Shown here: piece by piece, positions 44,405 to 52,536 of the stretch | Numbering within the stretch: position 1 is the first letter of the stretch | How the letters are laid out: every line of letters starts with the position of its first letter | Assembly: GCF_947387515.1 (NCBI RefSeq) | Contig: NZ_CANDOB010000001.1 | Coordinates: 1,302,001 to 1,366,000, forward strand | Length of the DNA: 64,000 nucleotides | Source: Alkalihalobacillus sp. CinArs1 | GTDB lineage: Bacteria; Bacillota; Bacilli; Bacillales; Guptibacillaceae | Reading direction: 5' to 3' | Notes under the pieces: model-generated | What the model was told of the DNA's origin: nothing | The model's input: the letters and a program-made list of their open reading frames with translations, nothing else | Database searches by the model: none | Program-made: the position numbers and the translations under genes

Positions 44405-44543
44405 TCTATAAGAGAGCGCTATTTCATCTGCAGTAGGCACTTACCTCGCAGAATAATTCTTTTATCTAGAAAAACTAGCAGGAATATGGCATGGTTTAAG
44501 ATAAGATTTAAGTTAAAAGCATCACGAGAAGGTAGTGAAAAAC

Positions 44544-44969
44544 ATGTTATATATATCCCATATCGAAAAACTGATTAAAGATACGCTAGAAAAGCACGAG
44601 CTAACGATTAACTATGAATTCAATAACGACTTAAAAGCTCCTATGAGCTATAATGTTTCAACCAACACGATAAAGTTTAATTATCTAGAAATTAATGGGT
44701 ATCAAGCTAAAATGAATGTTCACATAAAAGAGAAGGAAGAAGACATCGCGCTCATTCTTCTCTACCATGAGATCGGTTATTATTTAGACTTCAAGAAGCA
44801 CCGACATGATTTAAGAATCCTAATGTATGAGGAAGAAGAGGTGCAACAAAAGCTCATTGCTGAAATTGAGGAAAACGCTTGGAAGTTTGGACGGAAGTTA
44901 GTTCCTGAGCGGTTGAAGAGGTCCTATGATAAGGTGCGTGAGCTAGATCAACAGTTTCAAAATAGTTAA
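44544..44969 (+). CDS. Degenerate ImmA/IrrE-like protein
   Basis: 141 residues from ATG; a GTG three codons upstream is possible but sits on the AGAAGG box. The centre holds LLYHEIGYYLDF (His75, Glu76), which aligns with the HExxH helix of ImmA/IrrE metallopeptidases but has Tyr79 where the second zinc His should be. Further on, EIEENAWKFGRKLVPERL (about 107-124) matches the family's E..A..FA..LL.P segment. So fold is likely, zinc proteolysis doubtful. Typical ImmA members cleave phage-type repressors. No repressor gene lies next to it. A strong terminator follows. Confidence 0.6.
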   Translation: MLYISHIEKLIKDTLEKHELTINYEFNNDLKAPMSYNVSTNTIKFNYLEINGYQAKMNVHIKEKEEDIALILLYHEIGYYLDFKKHRHDLRILMYEEEEVQQKLIAEIEENAWKFGRKLVPERLKRSYDKVRELDQQFQNS

Positions 44970-44977
44970 ACCAATAT

Positions 44978-45027
44978 AAAAAAGCAGTGGTTAATCAAAC
45001 GTTTGTTTAACCACTGCTTTTTTTTAT
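44978..45027 (+). terminator. Terminator containing CAAACGTTTG palindrome, copy 5
   Basis: AAAGCAGTGGTTAATCAAAC pairs with GTTTGTTTAACCACTGCTTT, one mismatch, with no loop beyond the palindrome centre, followed by TTTTT. Like the 36213 terminator it is centred on CAAACGTTTG. Confidence 0.88.
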
Positions 45028-45158
45028 AAATCATTACCATAAATTTAGTGAACATGGTGCTGTCCTAGTGTCTCTTCTCTGTGCTATACTCTTTAAATCT
45101 GGGTTTTTAACTTATTGTTGATAATTCGAAGATTTAAGCAGATAAGGAGAGACACAAC

Positions 45159-46358
45159 ATGATATTATCACAAGCCCTCATTCAACAACCCATGGCAATT
45201 TTTGCTTATTTAATCGCAATTGTCGGAATTGTATTTATGCTTTCGACAGTTCAATATGGACCGATAAAAAAATTCTTCGGCTATTTACCGCCGTTGATCT
45301 GGATGTATTTCTTACCGATGCTCTCTACGACGTTCGGCATCATCCCTCAAAGTTCTGACCTGTACAGCTTCTTGAGCACTTATATGCTTCCAGCTGGACT
45401 CTTGCTGTTAATGATCAGTACGAACGTACCTGCCACGTTTAAACTTGGCGGAAAAGCCATCCTTGTTTTCTTAGCTGGAACGCTTGGCGTCGTTGTAGGT
45501 GGACCAATCGCCTTCTTCCTATTCCAAGGTATCCTTCCAGATGAAGCATGGCGTGGTGTCGGTGCCCTTGCCGGAAGCTGGATCGGTGGATCTGGAAACA
45601 TGGGTGCGATGATCGAAGCGTTCAAGACACCTGATGACATTCTTAGTCCGATCATCTTAACAGACACGCTAGTTGGAATCGGCTGGATGGGTGTTATGAT
45701 CTCACTTGCTAATTTCCAAGAACGATTTAACAAATGGAACAAGGCAGACAACTCAACGATCAAACGAGTAAATGCAGAGATTGCAACAGATGTAGAAAGA
45801 AACGCAAAACCTCTACAGCTGCCACAGCTTTTCGGTATTCTTGCGATTGGTTTTGCTGGATCTTACTTAATCCGTCTGTTTGCTGATCTATCTTTCATTC
45901 CAAAATCAGACGTGATGAGCACGTCCACATGGACATTCCTTATCATTACAGCCGTTGGTATTCTTCTATCATTTACAAAAGTTCGCAAACTTGAATACTA
46001 CGGTGCTAGTAAATTTGGTTATATGGGAATCTACTTATTCCTAACAGCCATCGGTGCTCAGGCAAACTTGATGGACATCGTTCAAGCTCCTCAGTTTATC
46101 CTGATGGGAATGGTATGGCTCGCAATTCACGTACTGTTTATTTTTATCGCTGCCCGCCTATTGCGTGCACCATTGTTCTTCGTAGCCGTTGGTTCACAAG
46201 GAAATATCGGTGGAACAAGTTCCGCTCCAATCGTTGCTTCCGTCTTCCAACCGGCGCTTGCACCTGTTGGACTATTGATGGGGATACTCGGTAACGTCGT
46301 CGGAACGTATGCCGCTCTTATCTGTGGTCAGTTGGCGCGGATGATTGCAGGGGGTTAA
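45159..46358 (+). CDS. DUF819-family membrane protein (YjcL-like)
   Basis: 399 residues with about ten to eleven membrane helices. Typical family stretches are WMYFLPMLSTTFGIIPQSS near residue 48, GSWIGGSGNMGAMIEAF near 142 with its Gly-rich re-entrant loop, and the matching C-terminal GSQGNIGGTSSAPIVASVFQ. The two loops suggest an inverted-repeat transporter fold like Na+/anion symporters. AAGGAGAG precedes the ATG. Substrate unknown. A family B repeat begins 3 bp after the stop codon. Confidence 0.85.
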   Translation: MILSQALIQQPMAIFAYLIAIVGIVFMLSTVQYGPIKKFFGYLPPLIWMYFLPMLSTTFGIIPQSSDLYSFLSTYMLPAGLLLLMISTNVPATFKLGGKAILVFLAGTLGVVVGGPIAFFLFQGILPDEAWRGVGALAGSWIGGSGNMGAMIEAFKTPDDILSPIILTDTLVGIGWMGVMISLANFQERFNKWNKADNSTIKRVNAEIATDVERNAKPLQLPQLFGILAIGFAGSYLIRLFADLSFIPKSDVMSTSTWTFLIITAVGILLSFTKVRKLEYYGASKFGYMGIYLFLTAIGAQANLMDIVQAPQFILMGMVWLAIHVLFIFIAARLLRAPLFFVAVGSQGNIGGTSSAPIVASVFQPALAPVGLLMGILGNVVGTYAALICGQLARMIAGG

Positions 46359-46361
46359 TAT

Positions 46362-46459
46362 GGGACGGAGGGACAGGTACAGTGTCCCTCCGTTTTCAGT
46401 TTTGCTTCATGATGATAAGTGACGATTTAGTGGGACGAGGAACCTGTCCCTAAGTCCCC
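46362..46459 (+). repeat. Family B composite repeat, copy 1
   Basis: Hairpin I: ACGGAGGGACA (46365-46375), loop GGTACAG, TGTCCCTCCGT (46383-46393), a perfect 11 bp stem. After 38 bp comes hairpin II: GGGACGAGGAACCTGTCCC (46432-46450), in which GGGAC/GTCCC and AGG/CCT pair around loop AA with an unpaired G. TCCCCC follows. It fills the gap between the DUF819 gene and the immunity gene. Confidence 0.88.
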
Positions 46460-46471
46460 CTATATCCCCAA

Positions 46472-46843
46472 CTAGTAAGCTGGATACCCCCGAGTGAGCA
46501 CACCAGTGTTTTCATCGATGACAAAATGCCAGTCATACCATCCATCTACTTTTCCCTCAGATGAAGAGCACACTACCAACATTTCATTGTTTGCACCTTC
46601 TGTTAGATAAGAATACATAAAATGATCAGGGGGTGTTACTTCAAACAGGTATTCACCTTCAAAATTGTATCCTTGTAAATGGCTTAGAAAATCACTTTCT
46701 CCTATAAGAGCAATAATCCTATTGTTAGTCTTATAAATTTCTATTAATTCCAAATTAGGTATATGAATTTCTTTCTTTTTGCCATAGTACAAATATTCAA
46801 CCTTGTTATTTTGTTTGTCTATGTTAATATTTTCCAAATTCAT
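46472..46843 (-). CDS. Putative immunity protein for the TNT-like toxin
   Basis: 123 residues, acidic, no signal peptide or membrane segment. Mixed beta pattern beginning MNLENINIDKQNNKVEYLYY and ending with an aromatic-rich DGWYDWHFVIDENTG. I do not recognise a named immunity family. It starts 10 bp after the toxin stop in the same direction, is small and cytoplasmic, and has lower GC than the housekeeping genes, all standard for an immunity gene. Binding to the toxin C-terminus is inference from position. Confidence 0.65.
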   Translation of the reverse strand: MNLENINIDKQNNKVEYLYYGKKKEIHIPNLELIEIYKTNNRIIALIGESDFLSHLQGYNFEGEYLFEVTPPDHFMYSYLTEGANNEMLVVCSSSEGKVDGWYDWHFVIDENTGVLTRGYPAY

Positions 46844-46853
46844 TTCAACTACC

Positions 46854-48593
46854 TCACTCGTTTATAGTTCTTTCGTCTACAACTTTCAAATACTTCATCC
46901 TATCTTTAGGAGAGACTAACATTTCGACTTGCGTTCCACCACCAGGTAAATACTTATTAGTATTTTCATCTATTTGAGGACCTACTCTTCCTTTATTAAC
47001 CGGTAATTCTTCAATAACTTCATAAGTTACAACTTTAGATAAATCCGGTTTCCACGATTCTTTCACCGCTAAAATCTCTCTAACAAAACGTGTATCATCG
47101 ATTTTATTAAAAGTTCCAAAACCGCCTGGACGATTAACTGGTTGACCTGAACCAAGTGCCATCTCAAACCTAGTACCTGGTTTGAGAGTAGTCTTTATAG
47201 GTTCATACTGATGAGGCCATGGGGATTGACGAGCAATAAGTTCTTTGTAAGCACTAGATGCTTGAGTTGAATTAATAAACACATTCTTGTGGTGAGATTG
47301 AAACTCATTCCAAGTATTTCTTTGATGAGTATTATTACTAAAATATTGAAGATCCATCCTTAATCTTGAAGAAGGTCTTATCAGCACATCATTTGCTTCA
47401 TTATTAGTAGTCATAAGGTCATTCTTATTAGCAACCGTCCCTACTCCATCACCTTGCTTCCCTACATTAGTAAGAACAGGTCCAAGTACAACCGCTCCAC
47501 CCAAAGCAAGCGAAAGTCCAGCTACCATCAACGTCTTTTTTATGCCTGGGCTTTTTCCTTGAAACAAGTTACCAAGAGCATACTCCGAAGTGCCACCAAC
47601 TGTTGCACTACTAGCTGTTTTTAATACTTTGGACTTTGTAAAAGTGCCGATTCCTTGAAATGTTTTAGAAGCTAACCCTACGCCAATCGCACCTGCAGCT
47701 CCCCAGACAACCATATCATTGATCATTGCCTTTGAATCAAGAGGCTCACCGTTTACCATGGTATTGTATACATGAGTCCCTCCGGCAAACAGAGAGGAAA
47801 TCGCAGCGCCAGTTAACGCACCCTTACTAGAAATCACGCTCAACACGGGACGAGCTACTCGTATTGCAGCTCTTGTCCCACTTAAAATAGCAGCACCTAC
47901 TCTAGTTTGCCCTAATGCACCTATGGCCCTGCCCATTCTTGAACTACTAATACCTTTCGAAGCAGCAGTTATAAGCGAACTACCTCTTGCCCCGAGCATT
48001 CCTACTCCACGTAATGCGCCAATACCAATACCGCCAAACGCACCTAATGTCATCATACCTAGCCCACCGGCCAAGGAAACCTGATCAGTATTCATCGCGT
48101 AAAGACCATAACTAGCAGCGCCGCTGATACCAGCAATGACCGCAGCACCTGCTGATATAACACCTAGGGCAACACCCCCAGTTAATATCGTCGCACCTGC
48201 TCCAAGAATCATGAGCGATTTTTCTAGAAGCGAGCGTTCATTCCACCACTCACCCACTCCTTGCAGTTTGTCACCAATCCATTCAATGCTTTCATTCGTT
48301 TTATCTTTTATTAAGTCAAAACCGTCAGTAGCAACTTCTTTAGTTCCATTCCAAGTGTTCAAGATCGTCTTTTTTGTACGACCAATTGTACTTTCAAGCC
48401 AATTCGGGAGCCAGCTACCATTATCTTCATTCGGTCTACTAGATTCCTGTTTTGAGTTTGGTGCATTCGAATCAACTAACTCAGAATCTCCATAGTCTAT
48501 CCCGCCACTGCTCGCAATCGCGCTTACTGGGAGCATGAACATGCATATAAGGAAAAAGGTTAGAAAAACCTTTATTAACTTTTGATTCTCCAC
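46854..48593 (-). CDS. Secreted polymorphic toxin with C-terminal TNT-like NAD glycohydrolase domain
   Basis: 579 residues. A Sec signal peptide (1-27) leads to a polar stretch, then a long Gly/Ala-rich hydrophobic region (about 118-385) with several membrane-like helices that may help cross a target membrane. The C-terminal 150 residues resemble TNT domains: WP near the start, LKPGTRFEMALGSG, TYEVIEELPVNKGRVGP and PGGGTQVEML, in which Gln555 aligns with the catalytic Gln. TNT enzymes destroy NAD(P)+. An immunity-like gene follows after 10 bp. There is no LXG or WXG domain, so export appears Sec-based. Domain call is by eye. Confidence 0.75.
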   Translation of the reverse strand: MENQKLIKVFLTFFLICMFMLPVSAIASSGGIDYGDSELVDSNAPNSKQESSRPNEDNGSWLPNWLESTIGRTKKTILNTWNGTKEVATDGFDLIKDKTNESIEWIGDKLQGVGEWWNERSLLEKSLMILGAGATILTGGVALGVISAGAAVIAGISGAASYGLYAMNTDQVSLAGGLGMMTLGAFGGIGIGALRGVGMLGARGSSLITAASKGISSSRMGRAIGALGQTRVGAAILSGTRAAIRVARPVLSVISSKGALTGAAISSLFAGGTHVYNTMVNGEPLDSKAMINDMVVWGAAGAIGVGLASKTFQGIGTFTKSKVLKTASSATVGGTSEYALGNLFQGKSPGIKKTLMVAGLSLALGGAVVLGPVLTNVGKQGDGVGTVANKNDLMTTNNEANDVLIRPSSRLRMDLQYFSNNTHQRNTWNEFQSHHKNVFINSTQASSAYKELIARQSPWPHQYEPIKTTLKPGTRFEMALGSGQPVNRPGGFGTFNKIDDTRFVREILAVKESWKPDLSKVVTYEVIEELPVNKGRVGPQIDENTNKYLPGGGTQVEMLVSPKDRMKYLKVVDERTINE

Positions 48594-48644
48594 GTTATCC
48601 TACCGCCCTCTAATGAATTCTAAGTTAAGAATACCCTCTATAAA

Positions 48645-48673
48645 GACTTCTCTCTATAAATCCAAGAGAAGTC
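48645..48673. other. Hairpin upstream of the toxin gene
   Basis: GACTTCTCT and AGAGAAGTC form a 9 bp stem with an 11-base loop, 50 bp upstream of the toxin start. There is no T run on either side, so it is not an obvious terminator. It could be an operator or a structured leader. Confidence 0.4.
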
Positions 48674-48718
48674 GATCAAAATAGCCCTTTCCTCATATGA
48701 GAAAAGAGCTAACAAAAG

Positions 48719-48790
48719 GACGCAGGGACAGGTACAGTTTCCCTCCAATGAACGATGCTTAGCGGGACAAGGAACCTGTCCCTGCGTTCC
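48719..48790 (+). repeat. Family B composite repeat, copy 2
   Basis: Hairpin I is degraded (GGGACAGGTACAGTTTCCC). Hairpin II is GGGACAAGGAACCTGTCCC (48764-48782). The outer arms GGACGCAGGGACAG and CTGTCCCTGCGTTCC pair with one extra base, so the whole 72 bp unit is an inverted repeat. It lies between the toxin promoter side and the first subtilase. Confidence 0.85.
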
Positions 48791-48869
48791 TCCTAGCCCG
48801 TCCAATCATCTATCAATCTACTGAATAAACTAGTAACACCTTATGAATATAGGAGGTGTTATCAATACA

Positions 48870-49964
48870 ATGAACTATTTACCTGATCGATTTATTATCG
48901 GGTTTTTACCTGGCGTTACACCAAGTACCGCGCTTCGTATCATTTCGCAAGTTGGTGGTCTTACTGTTATCGATACAATTCCAGTTCTGAATGTTTATGT
49001 TGTAAAAGTTGCTCCATCTTTGTTAAATATTAAAATGACAATCATTTCTAACTTCTCTGGTGTTGATTATGTTGAGTACGAAGGTATTCTAAATGCTACA
49101 CTAACACCGAATGATCCACTCTTCTCTCAACAATGGGGGCTTCTCAAAATAAATTCAGTACGAGCCTGGAATGTTACACGTGGTTCAACTCTAGTAAATA
49201 TTGCAATATTGGATACCGGTGTTCAAACGAACCATCCTGACTTAGTGGACAAGATTATTTTAAGCCAAAATTTCTCAGCGTCTTCAACTGCAGAAGATTT
49301 GAATGGTCACGGTACACATGTCGCAGGAATTGCTGCAGCTACAACTAGAAATGACCTTGGTGTTGCTGGACTCGCCATCAATCCTAAGATCATGAATATC
49401 AAAGTATTAGATGACAATGGAAGCGGGACTTTTAGCGATGTGGCTCAAGGAGTCATATATGCAGCTCAAAACGGCGCAAAGGTTATCAACTTAAGTCTCG
49501 GAGGACCAATGGCTAGCGCTACGCTTCAAAATGCTCTTCAATACGCAAAAGATAATGGCGTGCTTAACGTCGCAGCGGCAGGCAACTTAAATTCAAATAA
49601 CCTATTCTTCCCAGCAGCTTATGCCCAGTGCCTAAGTGTCGCAGCGTTAGATCAAAATGATAACAAGGCATCATTCTCAAACTACGGTGCATCCTGGGTC
49701 GATGTAGCTGCCCCCGGAGTCAACATCCTTTCCACTCTTCCTACGTATGCAAACAGCCAAGGAGCTACAAATTACGGTTCATTATCTGGAACATCGATGG
49801 CAGCGCCATTCGTCGCAGGCCTTGCAGCACTCATGCTTTCTCTCAATTCTGATGTAAATGCCGTTCAGAATACAATTGAGACTACGACAGTACAACTAAA
49901 TGGGACAGGTACTCTTTATCAGAGAGGTAGAATAAATACGTATGCTGCTCTGTTAAATATATAG
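48870..49964 (+). CDS. Subtilisin-like serine protease without signal peptide, paralogue 1
   Basis: 364 residues from the ATG at 48870; the earlier in-frame ATG at 48843 lies on the GGAGGTG box itself. No signal peptide: the protein starts directly with a prodomain-like region (about 1-75, YLPDRFIIGFLPG). The S8 catalytic triad is Asp115 (AILDTGVQT), His147 (NGHGTHVAGI) and Ser309 (GTSMAAPF), with oxyanion Asn239 (AAAGN). It is closely related to the gene at 52537, including upstream DNA. Cytoplasmic, forespore or non-classical export are all possible. A bidirectional terminator follows. Confidence 0.92.
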   Translation: MNYLPDRFIIGFLPGVTPSTALRIISQVGGLTVIDTIPVLNVYVVKVAPSLLNIKMTIISNFSGVDYVEYEGILNATLTPNDPLFSQQWGLLKINSVRAWNVTRGSTLVNIAILDTGVQTNHPDLVDKIILSQNFSASSTAEDLNGHGTHVAGIAAATTRNDLGVAGLAINPKIMNIKVLDDNGSGTFSDVAQGVIYAAQNGAKVINLSLGGPMASATLQNALQYAKDNGVLNVAAAGNLNSNNLFFPAAYAQCLSVAALDQNDNKASFSNYGASWVDVAAPGVNILSTLPTYANSQGATNYGSLSGTSMAAPFVAGLAALMLSLNSDVNAVQNTIETTTVQLNGTGTLYQRGRINTYAALLNI

Positions 49965-49971
49965 ATTTAAC

Positions 49972-50002
49972 AAAAACGGAATCCTTTTAAGGTTCCGTTT
50001 TT
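49972..50002 (+). terminator. Terminator of subtilase 1
   Basis: AAAAACGGAA pairs with TTCCGTTTTT across an 11-base loop that itself pairs in part (CCTTTTAAGG). Confidence 0.9.
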
Positions 50003-50021
50003 AATTTAAACGAGACATTAT

Positions 50022-50054
50022 AAAAAAAGAGAAAAGCACAAAGGGCTTTTCTCT
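50022..50054 (-). terminator. Terminator of dus
   Basis: Minus strand AGAGAAAAGCCCTTTGTGC then TTTTCTCT and a T run. It lies 13 bp beyond the dus stop. Confidence 0.88.
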
Positions 50055-50066
50055 CAAAAAGTATTA

Positions 50067-51044
50067 CTATTCGTTCACTGGAACTTTCGCCATAAACTCA
50101 TCGAGCATCTCACGTACTTCATCCGTCGTTTCTGTACTCATTAATTTATGCCTCAACTCACTCGCTCCACGGAAGTCGCGAACGTAAATTTTAAAGAAGC
50201 GACGAAGCGGTTTGAAGAGACGCGGCTCCAATTCCTCGGAATACTTGTCGTGAAGATCCAACTGTAGACGTAGGAGGTCTAGCAGTTCTTCACTCGTATG
50301 CTCTTTCTTTTCTTTTTCGAAAGCAAATGGGTTGTGGAAGATTCCACGACCAATCATCACGCCATCTACGCCATATTTCTCAACAAGTTCAAGGCCCTTT
50401 TGACGGTCAGGGATATCACCGTTGATCGTAAGAAGCGTATGAGGCGCAACTTCGTCACGAAGCTTCTTGATTTCTGGAATCAGCTCCCAGTGCGCATCAA
50501 CGTTACTCATTTCCTTTTTTGTACGAAGGTGGATGGATAGGTTGACGATATCCTGCTCAAGAAGGTGCTTGAGCCAATCGTGCCATTCGTCCACTTCCGT
50601 ATAGCCAAGGCGCGTTTTCACACTTACAGGAAGTCCTCCTGCTTTTGCTGCCTGGATGATATCTGCTGCAACATCCGGACGACGGATCAATCCGCATCCT
50701 TTTCCTTTCGCTGCAACATTATGCACAGGGCAACCCATATTGATATCTACGCCGCGAAAGCCCATTTCAGCCATTCCGATACTCATTTCTCGGAAGTATT
50801 CAGGCTTATCTCCCCAAATATGAGCGACGAGCGGCTGCTCATCTTCTGTGTACGTTAAACGTCCGCGTACACTCTCTCTTCCATTTGGATGACAAAAGCT
50901 TTCTGTATTCGTAAACTCTGTAAAAAACACGTCAGGTCTTGCTGCTTCACTCACGACATGACGGAAAACAACATCTGTGACGGCTTCCATCGGTGCCAAA
51001 ATAAAAAACGGCTTCGGCAACTCATGCCAAAAATTTTGTGTCAT
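50067..51044 (-). CDS. dus: tRNA-dihydrouridine synthase
   Basis: 325 residues. A flavin TIM barrel that reduces uridines in the tRNA D-loop. Motifs: [12 protein letters not shown] for [14 protein letters not shown] with catalytic Cys105, [19 protein letters not shown], and the phosphate-binding [13 protein letters not shown]. The C-terminal helical tRNA-binding region is present. The gene is a housekeeping type set between two paralogous subtilase genes and next to a RAYT gene, transcribed alone. Which D positions it modifies is not clear from sequence. Confidence 0.94.
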   Translation of the reverse strand: MTQNFWHELPKPFFILAPMEAVTDVVFRHVVSEAARPDVFFTEFTNTESFCHPNGRESVRGRLTYTEDEQPLVAHIWGDKPEYFREMSIGMAEMGFRGVDINMGCPVHNVAAKGKGCGLIRRPDVAADIIQAAKAGGLPVSVKTRLGYTEVDEWHDWLKHLLEQDIVNLSIHLRTKKEMSNVDAHWELIPEIKKLRDEVAPHTLLTINGDIPDRQKGLELVEKYGVDGVMIGRGIFHNPFAFEKEKKEHTSEELLDLLRLQLDLHDKYSEELEPRLFKPLRRFFKIYVRDFRGASELRHKLMSTETTDEVREMLDEFMAKVPVNE

Positions 51045-51182
51045 ATCTATCTGAACCCTTTCCTTAAGGAGAACGTAATCTCCAAATTAAAAAGTGACAA
51101 GTTAATCTATCCATTACCATTTATGATGGATTTCAACCATTATATACTTTAAGACGATTTGACAAAAAGTGCAAGTGGTAAT

Positions 51183-51253
51183 CGGGACAGAGGGACAGGT
51201 ACATTGTCCCAGCAGGGAGGGGGAAGGGGACATGGGGACAGGTTCCTCGTCCC
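51183..51253 (-). repeat. Family B composite repeat, copy 3, left flank of the RAYT gene
   Basis: GGGACA (51192-51197), loop GGTACAT, TGTCCC (51205-51210). After 24 bp of G-rich sequence, GGGACAGGTTCCTCGTCCC (51235-51253) is hairpin II in the opposite sense to copies 1, 2 and 4. The remainder of the 316 bp gap before the RAYT stop contains nothing else I can assign. Confidence 0.86.
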
Positions 51254-51360
51254 AATTATGCTTATATTTTTGTTTTTAGAAGGATGCAACAATAAGTATA
51301 TGGATGCGACGAGGATAACAAAGAAAGAATAGTTTTGCTGGACGGGATCCGACCAACTGT

Positions 51361-52122
51361 TTACTTTAATCGATCAATTACACTTTTCGAGATTCCAGTC
51401 ACTCTAGATATCTGACGAATAGAAATCCCTTCGATTCTTTTCACTTTAGCTAACACAACATTCCGTTCTTCTCTATCCATTTGCTGAAGTACACTATTAC
51501 ATATAATGCCATTAGAACGTAGGTACTCTCTTACTTGGTCATCTGAAAACTTCACGACTTCGTTCACATCCAAACATTGATCTTCACGTAACTCCTGCAT
51601 GTAAAGGATAAATCGCTGACGAGCTAAACATCTATCAGTAGAAAATAGATCTAACCCTTTTTCAATATTGACCAAGTTTGCTCTGTTCACATATTCATGT
51701 ATGCTTGTCCACTTACTGTCCCACACACTTTTAACTAGATGTGCATTGAGAGGATTCTGGTGAATATACCTCAAAACTGTTTTAAAGTACGCATCACTTT
51801 CAACATTCTCACTATTAAACCTTTCCTGAAATAAATGACCACACCTCTCGTATTTCGTATTGTACCAATACACATAACTTGAGCTCAGTCTCTTCATAAA
51901 AGTTGAGATGCTCTCTTCTGTCTCCTTCACCAACATGTGGACATGATTATCCATCAAACAGTACGCGTAAAGTTCAATGCCACTTTTCTGTTTATACCTG
52001 GCAAGGGAAACTAAGAACCGCTCTTTGTCACGATCATCTTCAAAGATCGTTTGACGGTTAACACCTCTAAACACAATATGATAAACACCAGTCTTGCTTT
52101 TTGTTCTCGCTTTTCTAACCAG
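51361..52122 (-). CDS. REP-associated tyrosine transposase (RAYT, Y1/HUH family)
   Basis: 253 residues if translation begins at CTG (52120-52122), which has AGAGGTGA about 7 bp upstream and gives the family-like start VRKARTKSKTGVYHIVFRG. A GTG 16 codons in would lose this conserved part. The HUH motif is His60-x-His62 (LMDNHVHMLV); YNTKYERCGHLFQERF and RYIHQNPLNAHLV (candidate catalytic Tyr119) are RAYT hallmarks. A C-terminal helix-turn-helix (ISIRQISRVTGISKSVIDR) follows. No IS ends were found; family B repeats stand on both sides. RAYTs nick single-stranded REP hairpins. Activity is likely but the odd start may lower expression. Confidence 0.9.
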   Translation of the reverse strand: MVRKARTKSKTGVYHIVFRGVNRQTIFEDDRDKERFLVSLARYKQKSGIELYAYCLMDNHVHMLVKETEESISTFMKRLSSSYVYWYNTKYERCGHLFQERFNSENVESDAYFKTVLRYIHQNPLNAHLVKSVWDSKWTSIHEYVNRANLVNIEKGLDLFSTDRCLARQRFILYMQELREDQCLDVNEVVKFSDDQVREYLRSNGIICNSVLQQMDREERNVVLAKVKRIEGISIRQISRVTGISKSVIDRLK

Positions 52123-52335
52123 ATTAGGGTCACCTCTTTTTCTGTAACGTTAGGTTCGTTTTATTACCATTCTAGGGAAAGAAATAGGATAAAAAGATGG
52201 GGGAGTTAAATAAAGTAGCTTTGGATGGGAGAAGGGTAAATCTTAGGAAGGGCGGAAGACAGTGGGCTTTTAAGTGTTTCATCTGTTGTACTCCTATACT
52301 ATTAAACAGCAACTAAGAAAATCCTGCAGGAGGAC

Positions 52336-52440
52336 GGGGACGGAGGGACAGGTACATTGTCCCTCCGTCCACAAATTCACTCTATAGTAGAGGATGTTTA
52401 AGTGGGACGAGGAACCTGTCCCCATGTCCCCTGTCCCCTC
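52336..52440 (+). repeat. Family B composite repeat, copy 4, right flank of the RAYT gene
   Basis: Hairpin I: GGACGGAGGGACA (52338-52350), loop GGTACAT, TGTCCCTCCGTCC (52358-52370), a perfect 13 bp stem. After 33 bp, GGGACGAGGAACCTGTCCC (52404-52422) is hairpin II, then CCATGTCCCC and a C-rich tail. The end half is the inverted counterpart of copy 3, so the RAYT gene is bracketed by inverted copies. The 414 bp gap 52123-52536 otherwise holds only the subtilase 2 upstream block. Confidence 0.9.
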
Positions 52441-52536
52441 CCCCCCATTTTCAGCTATTTTGTACCTTCCCCCAATCATCAAGTAATTCTATGAATAAAC
52501 TAGTAATGCCTTACAATGATAGGAGGTGTTACTTCA

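Noticed and set aside
44544-44969. Active ImmA-type protease partnered with a phage repressor
   Set aside because: The second zinc His is missing and no repressor, integrase or phage gene is nearby.
48136-48495. 119-codon plus-strand frame inside the toxin gene
   Set aside because: It is the complement of the toxin's Gly/Ala-rich segment, has no ribosome binding site and gives a low-complexity Ser/Pro-rich product.
51183-52440. A complete IS200/IS605 insertion sequence
   Set aside because: The protein has RAYT features and a C-terminal helix-turn-helix; no matched left and right IS ends or TnpB gene are present, and the flanking repeats occur elsewhere without the gene.
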